Below the pieces are notes generated by a model that did no database searches, was not told where the DNA came from, and worked only from the letters and a program-made list of their open reading frames with translations. From positions 1-17,108 of the forward strand of contig CAZVWV010000085.1 of assembly GCA_964631745.1 (NCBI GenBank): a stretch of DNA of 17,108 nt, in the 5' to 3' direction. Each line of letters opens with the position of its first letter. Within the stretch, counting starts at the first letter, position 1. Both the position numbers and the translations under genes were made by a program. Positions 8,401 to 15,304 of this stretch are shown here, piece by piece. Source of the DNA: CAZVWV01 sp964631745. GTDB lineage: Bacteria > Bdellovibrionota_C > UBA2361 > JBGSMV01.

Positions 8401-10471
8401 CAGTGCTATTGCTCTCAGAAGTTGAGAAAGCCACGGCTGCTAAACCCGAACCGGACCCAGGAAACAAAAAACTTCGCCCTTCATCTGTGCTGCCGTTATC
8501 ATATTCGGGAGCACTCACCAAGAGATCGGAGAACCCATCTCCGTTAACATCCCCGGCCGCAGCCACAACACTTCCGAAATGCGAAGATTCCTGATCTGAC
8601 TCGTTGGTCCAAGATGGCTCAAGCATGAGCCCCGTGGCCGACCCTGAGTATAGATAGGCACGACCTTCTTCGATTTGACCATGCTCGTATGCGCTGGCGC
8701 CAATCGCCACATCCCCGAAACCATCCCCGTTAATATCGCCAGCAAAGGCAACTGAGATGCCAAAAAGCGCCCCGGCTTGATCCGCGACCATGCTCCAACT
8801 GGGCGAGAGCGACAGCCCAGCCGCGCCACCCAGATACAACAAGACCCGTCCAGCTCCACCGTTATAAAACGGAGCAGCTACAAGAACATCCGCATATCCG
8901 TCGGCATTCACATCTCCGGCGGATGAAAGCGCCTTACCAAAAAATGCTCCGCCTTGATCGCCGACGACGCTCCAAGTCGGTGAAGATCCTGGTCCGGATG
9001 CCCCCCCTAAAAATAAAAGTGCTTTACCGCTATTGGCTCCTGCTCCATCCGCTCCAACCAAGATATCAGCAAAGCCATCTCCATTTACGTCCCCTGCATA
9101 AGACACCGCCACGCCGAGATGCTCGTTGGCTTCAGTTCCTTCATAAAAGAAAGCCGCAAGCGAGCCCAGGCCGCTAGAGTCTCCAAAGAAAAGATCGACT
9201 CTGCCACTTTGGGTGTGCGAGTTTCCATGCATGGGACTTCCGATCAAGATATCGGAAAATCCATCTCCATTGACATCTCCCGCCGTGGAAAGCGTGGCTC
9301 CAAATCTTTCCCCTGCTTGCGAACCCGTACGCACAATAGGCGGGGAAGATAGCGAGCCGCTGCTTGAGCCTAAATAGATCATAATTTGGCCGGAATTGTC
9401 CGGGTCTGAACTAGATCCAGGAGCCCCGACCAACACATCGGAGAATCCATCACCATTAATATCTCCTGCTGTCGCGACAGCAGCGCCTAAGCGGGCGCCC
9501 ATTCGATCTCCATCGACGGAAAAACTAGGCGCCTCCGCTAAGCCAGTGCTGGAGCCCAGAAATAGAAATAGTCGCCCCTGGTCGATATAACCCGCATCAA
9601 ATGCAGGCGCTCCCACTACGACATCGGAGAATCCATCGGCGTTAATGTCTCCAACGCTCGCCACCGAAAGTTCTAAGCCTGCGCCATCCTGATCTGTCTC
9701 AAACGTGGCGGCGGGAGAGAAGGCCAGTGGGTCAACTGTGACGGGGTAGACAGCATTCCGATCTTGTACACGAATCTCAAGCATCGCCGATCTGCCGGGC
9801 TGTTTCTTAATCACAAAAGCGCTCGCCAGAATCTTTCCAACCGCATCAAAAGCAACTAAATTCCCAAGAACCAAACGATCCTGTTGGTCGTCAGAGAAAA
9901 TAATTCTATCGGTTGATGCTGCTCTAATTTTGAGGGTCGTATCGAAGCTGCCTCTAACGGTGAGCGTATCAGATTTAGGATTCGGATCGGTCTGAAATAT
10001 AAAGCTCTGCTCAATGCCCTTGGAGTTGTTTTCGTAGATCTCGCTTTGGCCACCTCCGTGATCTATCACGATCTTTGGTCCAGTCGCCATGATTTCGGTT
10101 TTCCGGGCTAGTGTCCCTTCACGAATAAATTTCCAGCTCCAATGTTCTTTTGATTGCGTTGAATCTCGCGGCTCAAGCACCCAGCCTGTGCGATCAACTT
10201 GAGAACGTAGATTCTGAGCCCGGTTTACAAAGTGCGCTTCCTGACTATCGCTATGTGAATTATTTAAAGTAGCTGCGTACTCTTCGATTTTCAGCGCTGA
10301 AAGGTCGGGGGAGGTGAATTCTATCTTTTGCTGCGGTTTCCTCACTCCTGCGGATTTCATCCCCTCAAGGGCTAATCCTAACGGCATTAACAACAACGCC
10401 AGTATAGTAAATACTGGCAAAGTCACATTACCTAAAGCGCGCTTCAAAGTAGCATCCATGCTAGAAAACAT
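5450..10471 (-). CDS. Secreted FG-GAP repeat protein, 14 repeats, with Ca-binding segment and basic Cys-containing tail
   Basis: This 1673-aa exported protein is modular. In order: an N-terminal signal sequence (hydrophobic 18-35); a beta-rich N-domain ending in VYPVTVDPLAF (241-251), a motif usual just before FG-GAP propellers in bacterial surface proteins; 14 FG-GAP/VCBS-type repeats (272-1127), each with a Ca-loop of the form GDxNxDG; a fibronectin-III-like segment with YHWRARVQYFP (1198-1208 approx.); a Pro/Thr stalk (1235-1351); a DxDxDG thrombospondin-3-like Ca-binding stretch (1352 to about 1510); and a Lys/Arg-rich tail (1527-1673) with six cysteines. It has no LPxTG motif and no recognisable autotransporter barrel. 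Likely extracellular adhesion or matrix binding. A GGAG lies only 2 nt before the ATG, so Met5 is an alternative start. It is divergent from the flagellin-like gene. Confidence 0.9.
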   Translation of the reverse strand: MFSSMDATLKRALGNVTLPVFTILALLLMPLGLALEGMKSAGVRKPQQKIEFTSPDLSALKIEEYAATLNNSHSDSQEAHFVNRAQNLRSQVDRTGWVLEPRDSTQSKEHWSWKFIREGTLARKTEIMATGPKIVIDHGGGQSEIYENNSKGIEQSFIFQTDPNPKSDTLTVRGSFDTTLKIRAASTDRIIFSDDQQDRLVLGNLVAFDAVGKILASAFVIKKQPGRSAMLEIRVQDRNAVYPVTVDPLAFSPAATFETDQDGAGLELSVASVGDINADGFSDVVVGAPAFDAGYIDQGRLFLFLGSSTGLAEAPSFSVDGDRMGARLGAAVATAGDINGDGFSDVLVGAPGSSSDPDNSGQIMIYLGSSSGSLSSPPIVRTGSQAGERFGATLSTAGDVNGDGFSDILIGSPMHGNSHTQSGRVDLFFGDSSGLGSLAAFFYEGTEANEHLGVAVSYAGDVNGDGFADILVGADGAGANSGKALLFLGGASGPGSSPTWSVVGDQGGAFFGKALSSAGDVNADGYADVLVAAPFYNGGAGRVLLYLGGAAGLSLSPSWSMVADQAGALFGISVAFAGDINGDGFGDVAIGASAYEHGQIEEGRAYLYSGSATGLMLEPSWTNESDQESSHFGSVVAAAGDVNGDGFSDLLVSAPEYDNGSTDEGRSFLFPGSGSGLAAVAFSTSESNSTGAGFGATLASAGDVNGDGFADVIVGASNFDNGLVGQGRVSLYLGSTSGLSSTPVWQMDGDQAEGSFGFSVASAGDVNRDGYSDVIIGARLYDNGQINEGRAYLYLGSVDGLQTTPAWIAESDQDYAFFGYAVSGAGDLNGDGYSDVIVGAYRYDLTKTDEGAVFAYYGSASGLSSTPNWIKGAGQDFADFGVAVSGAGDVNRDGYSDIIVGARNYSNGQTYEGGAFLFLGSPTGLRSAASWVGEGNQSAASFGSAVARAGDVNGDGFSDVVVGARFHDNGENNEGRAYLYLGTPSGLQNSASWIGEGNQALGDYSCAVASAGDVNADGYSDVLVGACKYDGTFSDEGRAYLYLGNVSGLENPAAWTMLGGQAAGAFAASLSGAGDINADGFSDILVGSPNFDGGQSDEGRISVFVGGGLGGRAAPAQQFDHLGRLLQPNTATFDSIFSFRLKAVSPVGRTQARLVWESKPLGQALNGSAIQYGAWSDIGTIGMELQQAVSGLAHHTNYHWRARVQYFPTMNYSRWYGVGDNGLNEADLRAILPATPTPTATGSPTNTIDPDATATPTELPTDVPTETPTETPTPEFTETETATPLPTDTDTPTPVFTETPTETPTGIPTSTPSETPTVSATPTITATATPADAATPGATVTPRPTITPSGGADDGDGLNDVNESPGDNDGDGIDNILDQDSDNDGVVDGIEGLGDPDEDKIPNYLDLDSDGDGINDNIEAQATEPFRAKSGIDTNLNGLDDAYEGQGKIIPIDSDADGQPDSVDSDSDDDGETDYYEAFDINKNHKPDIRFRDLDQNYDGLDDAFAGFVNPHQLNPSWRISAVVSGCKIRKSARPQTIIRQSINKVKVRAERILSQINFCKQSLSVTAINTKQSLLFAKFARILRTNFSTVILKCKAKACKQVKNGASIKELQKLTRSVLAASRKAEKIAVKSCKVRSAPNALNKLEKKLSVAINSLPKERTRCLGRVKSRST
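5928..5944. repeat. 17-bp exact direct repeat, coding copy
   Basis: This is the second copy of the 17-mer at 4534-4550. Here its complement encodes NPHQLN near residue 1511 of the FG-GAP protein, at the end of the calcium-binding segment. Confidence 0.6.
5942..6418 (-). repeat. DxDxDG calcium-binding (TSP3-like) segment (coding)
   Basis: This region encodes about residues 1352-1510, with repeated aspartate loops such as DNDGDGIDN, DSDNDGVVDG, DLDSDGDGINDN, DSDADGQPDS and DSDSDDDGETD. These are typical of thrombospondin type-3 or dockerin-like calcium loops found near the C-terminus of secreted bacterial proteins. The segment should be rigid when loaded with calcium. Confidence 0.85.
6419..6769 (-). 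repeat. Pro/Thr-rich low-complexity stalk (coding)
   Basis: This region encodes residues 1235-1351 of the large protein, made largely of TPT, ETPT and PTxTPT units with scattered Glu, Asp and Ala. It is likely an extended, possibly glycosylated spacer between the propeller part and the calcium-binding part. The simple DNA composition produces a long antisense reading frame rich in Val, Gly and Ser, which is not a gene. Confidence 0.85.
7091..9658 (-). repeat. 14 tandem FG-GAP repeats (59-62 aa each)
   Basis: Fourteen units each carry AGDxNxDGφxDφφφGA followed by GRxxLYLGSxxGL and a variable tail ending FGxxV. Eleven of the first thirteen units have 61-62 residues, units 4 and 5 have 59, and unit 14 is cut short (57 counted). 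Seven such units close one integrin-alpha-type beta-propeller, so 14 implies two propellers in tandem. Units 12 and 13 each carry a single cysteine (about C1006 and C1027), the only cysteines outside the C-terminal tail. Confidence 0.9.
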
Positions 10472-10745
10472 ATCTCCGCCCGGCTAATTATCTGATAGCT
10501 CAGCCCGTGATGTTTCAGATGAGCTCCCAAAGCTGAGTGGTTCTGTTTATAGGGCACGGGATGCGATAACTGGCGAAGCGGCAAAATTTGCCGCTATTAA
10601 GGGGGCAACCCAACGCGTCAGGTCGATATCGTTTTTGGCTAAGTCGTTAATAGCGCAACGTTTTGCTAGTCGACTAGCTTTCGGCAAACCAATTCGGCCA
10701 AGCACACATCCTGCATAGATGTGCTTATCAACTTACAGATAATCT
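10472..10745. promoter_or_regulatory. Divergent intergenic region with three inverted repeats
   Basis: This 274-bp spacer separates the start codons of the FG-GAP gene (-) and the flagellin-like gene (+) and must hold both promoters. Visible structures are: 10578-10594, GCGGCAAA/TTTGCCGC around one base; 10665-10678, the perfect 14-bp palindrome GCTAGTCGACTAGC; and 10700-10726, AAGCACA/TGTGCTT with a 13-nt loop, ending 19 nt before the + start. There are also weaker long-range pairs at the left (CTCAGC near 10499-10504 with GCTGAG near 10531-10536; CCCGTG near 10504-10509 with CACGGG near 10555-10560). I could not find a convincing sigma-54 promoter or a c-di-GMP riboswitch. Confidence 0.55.
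10665..10678. promoter_or_regulatory. Perfect 14-bp palindrome, candidate operator
   Basis: GCTAGTCGACTAGC is its own reverse complement and lies 67 bp before the flagellin-like start codon, near the middle of a divergent promoter region. It fits a binding site for a dimeric regulator. No regulator is identified. Confidence 0.45.
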
Positions 10746-12767
10746 ATGTCGCGCATAAGTCTTGACTCCGTCATCGATAAGACCTTGATTAACAAGTTCA
10801 GGGGACTTGCCTCCGGCAACGCCAGCAGTGGACAAAGTATCGCAAAGACCCTGAATGGCGGCGGTGCCGTCACTATCGCAGACGGGCTACGCCAGGGGGC
10901 CCGCACCTTTGCAACTGCCGTGCAAAATCTCAATTCGACCGTATCGGTGGTAAACGTAGCCAAAGCAGTGCTGGAAAAACTAGGGGACGTCACCGACAAA
11001 ATGATACTGCTCACCGATCGGGCCAGCAGATCGGGCGTAGGTTCAGCCGGCAGGGCCTCCATCGATCGAGAGTTCAGAAAACTCGCCACTACTTTTCGAA
11101 AGACTCTGGAGAATGCCAAAGTTAGCTCCAAGGAGTTTTTAACAGTCGAGGGGCTTTCGGGAATTTTTCAAGCTGTCGGCCTAGACCGCGAAACTTCTGA
11201 TTCGATTGCGGATGTTTTTTCAAGGTTTATAATACCGGCAAAAGATGATGCCTTAGCCAGCGAATATATAAAGGGCAAACGGCCGGTGATTGTTCCTGCC
11301 TCGGCATTTCACGGGCCCGCCTCGACGGTCAGCTACAATATTCAAAAACTTAGCGACTCGGCAGTTTCGGGCACCGCACAAGTTTGCACCGGCACAAACG
11401 TCTTCATAGATAACGATAATATACTAAATCAAAACCCGGGCTTTGATTCGATATTTCTTAAAAGCGCCAACGGCACGCTCTCTAGCTTAAGAGCCGGCAT
11501 GTTGACAGCTCCTTTCGATACATTGGCGGTCAACGAAAATTCCGGATATACCTTGATAGCGACTAATCAAGATTTTGGTGCCAATCCAACCAATGAATAT
11601 GTAGCATACTTAATGAATAGCTCCGGGGAATTGGTGCACAGGTTCGATGATTTTGACCCGGATCCGGGCGGCACTTATGAAAATGTCTCGGATTTTCAGA
11701 TCTCAGCCGATAACGCCACTATAAGTTACATACAGCGCGAGTCCGATGCCGGCTCGGGACTCAGAACATACAAAGTGATGTCGCAGAGTGCGGCATCATT
11801 TTCGACGACTGGTGGAACTAATACTGTAACCGAGAGAGATCGTACCTTTTACGATTATTCCATGGGAGATCCAGTCAATTCCTTCGACTCACTTAAGATG
11901 AGTGATGACGCTTCTCATTTCGCATATAATAAATTTAATGGAGCAGGGGGTACCTATGTAACAATCTTTGATGCTCACACCGGAGCGAGAGCAACGACGC
12001 TTGATTCTTTTCAATTTATTGATAACGATAAGTTAGTTTTCTACGATAGTAGCGATGGCAAGATTCACATTCATCCCGAAGGTACGAGTGATGAAACTGC
12101 CGTAACGGGCTCTCTGGATGACGTCCAACATCTACAAGCGGTTCAAGCAAGCGATGGGAATTCCGGCTATTTCGTAGTAGATTCCGATGTTTCAGGAAGT
12201 CGCCAAGTATCGCTCTATTCCGCAAGCGACACAACTGCAGCCTACACCCTAAGCCTTCAGCCTACCGACACCATCTCTTCCCTGAGCATAGCCTACAACA
12301 TTGCCGGGCAGCCTGAATTCGGCATGCTCGGCGCAATCCCCTCTCTTTCAAACGACACAGACACAGAATTTTACCGCATCACGGCCAATACGCGTGCATC
12401 CGGACAACGTTTTGAGCGCATGTCCAAGGAGTTCAGTTCGCTATTTGCCTTGGATGCGAATATTCGCTCACGCGCCAACGCCGTGCGCATGAATGTTGAT
12501 TTAAAAGCGCTTAAAGCTCAGATTAAAGAGAACTTGTCAGCCCTAAATACTGCCACAGATGTAGTTAGTAAGAACTTGGAACTTGCGCGAGCCACCGGAC
12601 TTGCCTTTCTGGATGCGTCAAGTACGATCTCAAGTTCGTCAGATGCCGCCACCGTGGCTGCCAGCCTACGCGAGGCAATCAGGGCAAACGCGCGACAGGC
12701 CATAAGCCAAGCTGAAAATTTGGAGCCCATGATTGTAGCGGCATTATCCTTGAACGTCACTGCTTGA
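10746..12767 (+). CDS. Flagellin-like protein with an inserted beta-propeller-like central domain
   Basis: This is a 673-aa protein. Residues 1-160 are helical and Ala/Ser-rich and follow the pattern of flagellin D0/D1: MSRISLDS at the start, GGGAVTIADGLRQGARTF (38-55) where flagellin has SGLRINSAKDDAAGLAIA, and a VAKAVLEKLGDVTDKM helix, then EFRKLATTFRKTLENAK (109-125). Residues 580-673 resemble the flagellin C-terminus (LEKNL-type helix, then ISQAENLEPMIVAALSL at 653-669). Between them, about 230-545, lie TolB/WD-like beta strands (DFQISADNATISYI, SLKMSDDASHFAYN, SFQFIDNDKLVFYD). An in-frame TAA at 10740-10742 fixes the start, but no Shine-Dalgarno is visible. It lacks a signal peptide, as flagellins do. 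Export by the flagellar apparatus is inferred. It could instead be a hook-associated (FlgL-like) protein. Its 3' end overlaps the next, convergent gene by 24 bp. Confidence 0.6.
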   Translation: MSRISLDSVIDKTLINKFRGLASGNASSGQSIAKTLNGGGAVTIADGLRQGARTFATAVQNLNSTVSVVNVAKAVLEKLGDVTDKMILLTDRASRSGVGSAGRASIDREFRKLATTFRKTLENAKVSSKEFLTVEGLSGIFQAVGLDRETSDSIADVFSRFIIPAKDDALASEYIKGKRPVIVPASAFHGPASTVSYNIQKLSDSAVSGTAQVCTGTNVFIDNDNILNQNPGFDSIFLKSANGTLSSLRAGMLTAPFDTLAVNENSGYTLIATNQDFGANPTNEYVAYLMNSSGELVHRFDDFDPDPGGTYENVSDFQISADNATISYIQRESDAGSGLRTYKVMSQSAASFSTTGGTNTVTERDRTFYDYSMGDPVNSFDSLKMSDDASHFAYNKFNGAGGTYVTIFDAHTGARATTLDSFQFIDNDKLVFYDSSDGKIHIHPEGTSDETAVTGSLDDVQHLQAVQASDGNSGYFVVDSDVSGSRQVSLYSASDTTAAYTLSLQPTDTISSLSIAYNIAGQPEFGMLGAIPSLSNDTDTEFYRITANTRASGQRFERMSKEFSSLFALDANIRSRANAVRMNVDLKALKAQIKENLSALNTATDVVSKNLELARATGLAFLDASSTISSSSDAATVAASLREAIRANARQAISQAENLEPMIVAALSLNVTA

Positions 12768-13490
12768 GGTTTTTTGAGGGGCTTCGGTTGATAACGAATC
12801 CAAGACTTTTTTCTCAAGCCTTGCTTTAACCCGTGAGCTTGCGCCGCCATAGTTTTTCTTTATTAAGGGCTTAGGCAAGGGCGCATTCTCAAAAACGTCG
12901 ACGGCTATACGTTGATAACGCTGCTTTGCTTCCTCATCCAAGGTAGTAAAGATTTGACACATCTCTTGCAATTTTCGAGTCTCGCGCGCCGCATTCATCT
13001 TCATAGATTTTAGCTGCGCCACAATCGATATCTGCTCTGAGATCTGGCCCATTAAGAATCGCACGGCCGCCTCTTCGCGAGCCTCGCTGCGTTCCTTCCT
13101 GACTTTAGACGCCAAGCGAGTAATCTCGGTCAATGAGTCCACCGAGTAAGGTTCGCACAAAAATCCATCGACTCCTAAAAGCACGCTCTGGGCTATCATG
13201 CTTGCCATCTCATCTCCGGCCTTTACGATCATGACATAGGCTGCGTCTTGACCAGCCGGGGCTTGCTTTGCGCTCTTAATAAAGGCGGGCAACCCTTCGG
13301 TTCCCATACGGTCGGAGACGAAAACAACATCACATCGTTCCGGTCCCGAAAGTTTCTTTAAGGCTTCATCCAGGGAGCCAGATTGATAAAACTTTCCAAA
13401 GGTTGGCACGCTATTGGTAGCTTGCTTTAACCGGATGCGGCTCTGCATCTCGGTATCTATCGACATTGCATCGAATTTTTCGTTCGACAT
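12744..13490 (-). CDS. Degenerate CheY-like (pseudo-receiver) protein
   Basis: This is a 248-aa protein. Residues about 25-130 follow a response-regulator receiver fold: DVVFVSDRMGTEGLPAFI (54-71) corresponds to the strand carrying the phospho-acceptor, and GVDGFLCEPYSVDSLTEI (106-123) to the strand-5/helix-5 region. The conserved Lys of the K-P motif is replaced by Glu (E113 in CEPYS), and the acceptor position aligns with S59-D60 rather than a normal D-x-x-M-P, so phosphorylation is doubtful. From 131 a long charged helix follows, probably a coiled coil (131-200), then a basic tail. No DNA-binding domain is recognised. It lies 15 bp downstream of the CBS gene on the same strand, so they are likely an operon. 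A GGAG lies only 2-3 nt before the ATG. Confidence 0.7.
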   Translation of the reverse strand: MSNEKFDAMSIDTEMQSRIRLKQATNSVPTFGKFYQSGSLDEALKKLSGPERCDVVFVSDRMGTEGLPAFIKSAKQAPAGQDAAYVMIVKAGDEMASMIAQSVLLGVDGFLCEPYSVDSLTEITRLASKVRKERSEAREEAAVRFLMGQISEQISIVAQLKSMKMNAARETRKLQEMCQIFTTLDEEAKQRYQRIAVDVFENAPLPKPLIKKNYGGASSRVKARLEKKVLDSLSTEAPQKTSSSDVQG

Positions 13491-13505
13491 CTCTCCAACC
13501 GCGTC

Positions 13506-13967
13506 TTAAACAAACAAATTGCGCATGAATTCCATGGCGATAAAGTCCATCACGTCTTTTATCGAGAGAATCCCAACTGGTTTAGAGTCCTCATCTACGA
13601 TCGGTAAATGCCGGAATCCGCCCTTTGACATAGTATAGAGAGCTGCGGCCACGGTTCCCGAAGTTGGAAGCGAGGCGGGATTGGCGGTCATGATCTCTTC
13701 CACCGTCGTAGCATCCGCGTCGAGGTCGGAATGGACCCATTTCTGCACGATGTCGCGTTCGCTATAAATGCCGACTAAGCTCCCATCATCATCGACCACT
13801 AACGCGCAACCGATATGATGTTCCTGAAGCACCCCAATGGCTGCGGCAATTGAGTCATGCACGTTCACGCAAATTGGCGTTGGCGGGTTAAGAATTGTGA
13901 GCGGTTTATTAAGAGAGAGCGAACCAATATTTCCAAAGTTCGCCGGTACTTCCCCTTGCCATGCCAT
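13506..13967 (-). CDS. Tandem CBS-domain protein
   Basis: This soluble 153-aa protein consists of two CBS domains (about 23-80 and 88-145). Each ends in the usual pattern (LVGIYSERDIVQ at 64-75; PVGILSIKDVMDF at 130-142). Such stand-alone pairs form dimers that bind adenine nucleotides and act as sensors or partner regulators. A longer reading from a TTG at 13982 would add five residues. I prefer the ATG at 13967, because GAGGGG (13975-13980 on the complement) sits 7 nt upstream of it. It is the first gene of a likely two-gene unit with the pseudo-receiver. No fused effector domain is present, so its target is unknown. Confidence 0.88.
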   Translation of the reverse strand: MAWQGEVPANFGNIGSLSLNKPLTILNPPTPICVNVHDSIAAAIGVLQEHHIGCALVVDDDGSLVGIYSERDIVQKWVHSDLDADATTVEEIMTANPASLPTSGTVAAALYTMSKGGFRHLPIVDEDSKPVGILSIKDVMDFIAMEFMRNLFV

Positions 13968-14210
13968 AAGAGTTCCCCTCAAATCACTAATCCCCAGCTT
14001 CCGAAGCTTCTGGTTTATCTAGCTAACGACTAAAGTACTTTGGAACTTGAGCTCCAAATTCGGTTACTCGGGAGCGAGCTGCCCCGGCGAAATTTAATAT
14101 AATCAAGAGGTTGCCTGTTGCGACCTCACACCTTAGATAACCTTTAGACAGCTGGGTGAATTCCTCCTAGAATTGCAAGGCATAGCTAAGAAAATCGACA
14201 AAGAGGACCC
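13968..14210. promoter_or_regulatory. Divergent promoter region between the CBS gene and hldD
   Basis: This 243-bp region holds two small inverted repeats: AGCTTC/GAAGCT around one base (13996-14008) and TTTGGA/TCCAAA with an 8-nt loop (14039-14058). A TATAAT lies at 14096-14101 on the + strand without a clear -35. No gene is seen here. Confidence 0.35.
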
Positions 14211-15182
14211 ATGTATATAGTCACAGGCGCAGCAGGATTCATAGGTAGTGCCATTGTTTCCCGCTTAAATGCCGAGGGCATTAAAGAGATCTTATTAGTC
14301 GATGAAATCGGCACATCAGAAAAGTGGAGAAACCTAACCAAGCTCCATTTTTACGAGTACATGCACAAGAGCGCTTTCATCGGCGAGCTTTTGGCCGGAA
14401 ATATCTCTGACGATATCCAGGCTATCATCCACATGGGCGCTTGCTCATCGACCAGCGAAAATGATTTCGATTACCTAAACGAAACAAACACAGCCTATAC
14501 AAGTAGCCTCGCAGGTTACGCCATTGAACACGGGATTCGTTTCATCTATGCCAGCAGCGCCGCCACCTACGGCGACGGCTCCGAGGGCTACTCAGACGAC
14601 CACAAACTAATCTCCAAATTGAAACCTCTCAACCGCTACGGCTACTCAAAACAACTCTTTGACTACAAAGCCTCAGAATTAGGGTTTTTGTCAGAAATTT
14701 GCGGCCTAAAATTCTTCAACGTTTACGGCCCCAACGAATACCACAAAGCCGACATGCGAAGCGTGGTGCACAAGGCCTTCTTGCAAGTAAACGAAAGCGG
14801 CAGCATTAAGCTCTTTAAATCCTACCGCAAAGAGTATAAGCACGGCCAACAGAAACGAGACTTTGTTTATGTGAAAGACTGCCAAGATGTTATCTGGTGG
14901 TTGCTCAAAAACCGCAAGGTCAACGGAATATTCAACCTAGGCTCAGGCACAGCGCGCACCTGGAACGACTTAGCCCAGGCCGTCTTTAAGAGCATGGGCA
15001 AGAAACCCAAAATAGAATACATAGAGATGCCAGAAGATCTCAGAAATCAGTACCAATACTTAACCGAAGCGCCCATGCAGAAGATAAAGAAAGCCGGTTA
15101 CAAGAAAACCTTCACAAAACTAGAAGACGGTGTGGCCGACTATGTGAAAGGGTATCTTATGAAAGAGGATGCCTATCTGTAA
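14211..15182 (+). CDS. hldD: ADP-L-glycero-D-manno-heptose 6-epimerase
   Basis: This 323-aa extended SDR converts ADP-D-glycero-D-manno-heptose to the L-glycero form, the last step in making the heptose donor of the LPS inner core. It has the cofactor motif TGAAGFIG (5-12), the family segment IIHMGACSSTSE (72-83), S116 in YASSAATYG, the catalytic pair Y143-x3-K147 (YGYSK) and NVYGPNEYHK with K179, matching the catalytic K178 of the E. coli enzyme. Length is close to the E. coli protein (310 aa). AGAGG at 14202-14206 lies 4 nt before the ATG. The other hld genes are not adjacent. Confidence 0.93.
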   Translation: MYIVTGAAGFIGSAIVSRLNAEGIKEILLVDEIGTSEKWRNLTKLHFYEYMHKSAFIGELLAGNISDDIQAIIHMGACSSTSENDFDYLNETNTAYTSSLAGYAIEHGIRFIYASSAATYGDGSEGYSDDHKLISKLKPLNRYGYSKQLFDYKASELGFLSEICGLKFFNVYGPNEYHKADMRSVVHKAFLQVNESGSIKLFKSYRKEYKHGQQKRDFVYVKDCQDVIWWLLKNRKVNGIFNLGSGTARTWNDLAQAVFKSMGKKPKIEYIEMPEDLRNQYQYLTEAPMQKIKKAGYKKTFTKLEDGVADYVKGYLMKEDAYL

Positions 15183-15239
15183 GAGGTGCTGGTGCCGGAG
15201 GAGCTGAATATTTGGGCCGCTGTGCGTAATTAGACCATC

Positions 15240-15268
15240 TTGCCATTGTCACTAATTTGCAGTAAACT
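15240..15268 (+). promoter_or_regulatory. Candidate promoter of the DUF4143 ATPase gene
   Basis: A -35-like TTGCCA (15240-15245, 5 of 6 consensus bases) and a -10-like TAAACT (15263-15268, 4 of 6) are separated by 17 bp. The -10 lies inside the first palindromic operator, so a bound repressor would block RNA polymerase. This is consensus matching only. Confidence 0.4.
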
Positions 15269-15274
15269 ACAAAT
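15255..15274. promoter_or_regulatory. Operator 1 (imperfect palindrome)
   Basis: ATTTGCAGTAAACTACAAAT is an imperfect palindrome and a near copy of operator 2; both share TTTGyAGTAwACTACAA. It overlaps the candidate -10 element. Confidence 0.65.
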
Positions 15275-15288
15275 TACTAACGCATCGT

Positions 15289-15304
15289 TTGTAGTATACT
15301 ACAA
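15289..15304. promoter_or_regulatory. Operator 2 (perfect 16-bp palindrome)
   Basis: TTGTAGTATACTACAA is a perfect palindrome ending 9 bp before the ATPase start codon. Its centre is 32 bp from that of operator 1, close to three helical turns, so both sites face the same side of the DNA. Confidence 0.7.

Noticed and set aside
7170..9590. Several + strand reading frames with recurring PSPLTSPA-like peptides
   Set aside because: They are the antisense of the FG-GAP repeats, and the recurrence is that of the repeats themselves.
10571..10660. Possible sigma-54 promoters (TGGC segments)
   Set aside because: None has a TTGC element at the required spacing.
10680..10726. Possible c-di-GMP-I (GEMM) riboswitch, from a GGCAAACC segment
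   Set aside because: The second conserved block and the P2 stem expected after it are missing; only the short segment matches.
13968..13982. TTG start adding five residues to the CBS protein
   Set aside because: A strong GAGGGG lies 7 nt before the internal ATG and overlaps the would-be first codons, so the ATG at 13967 is preferred.
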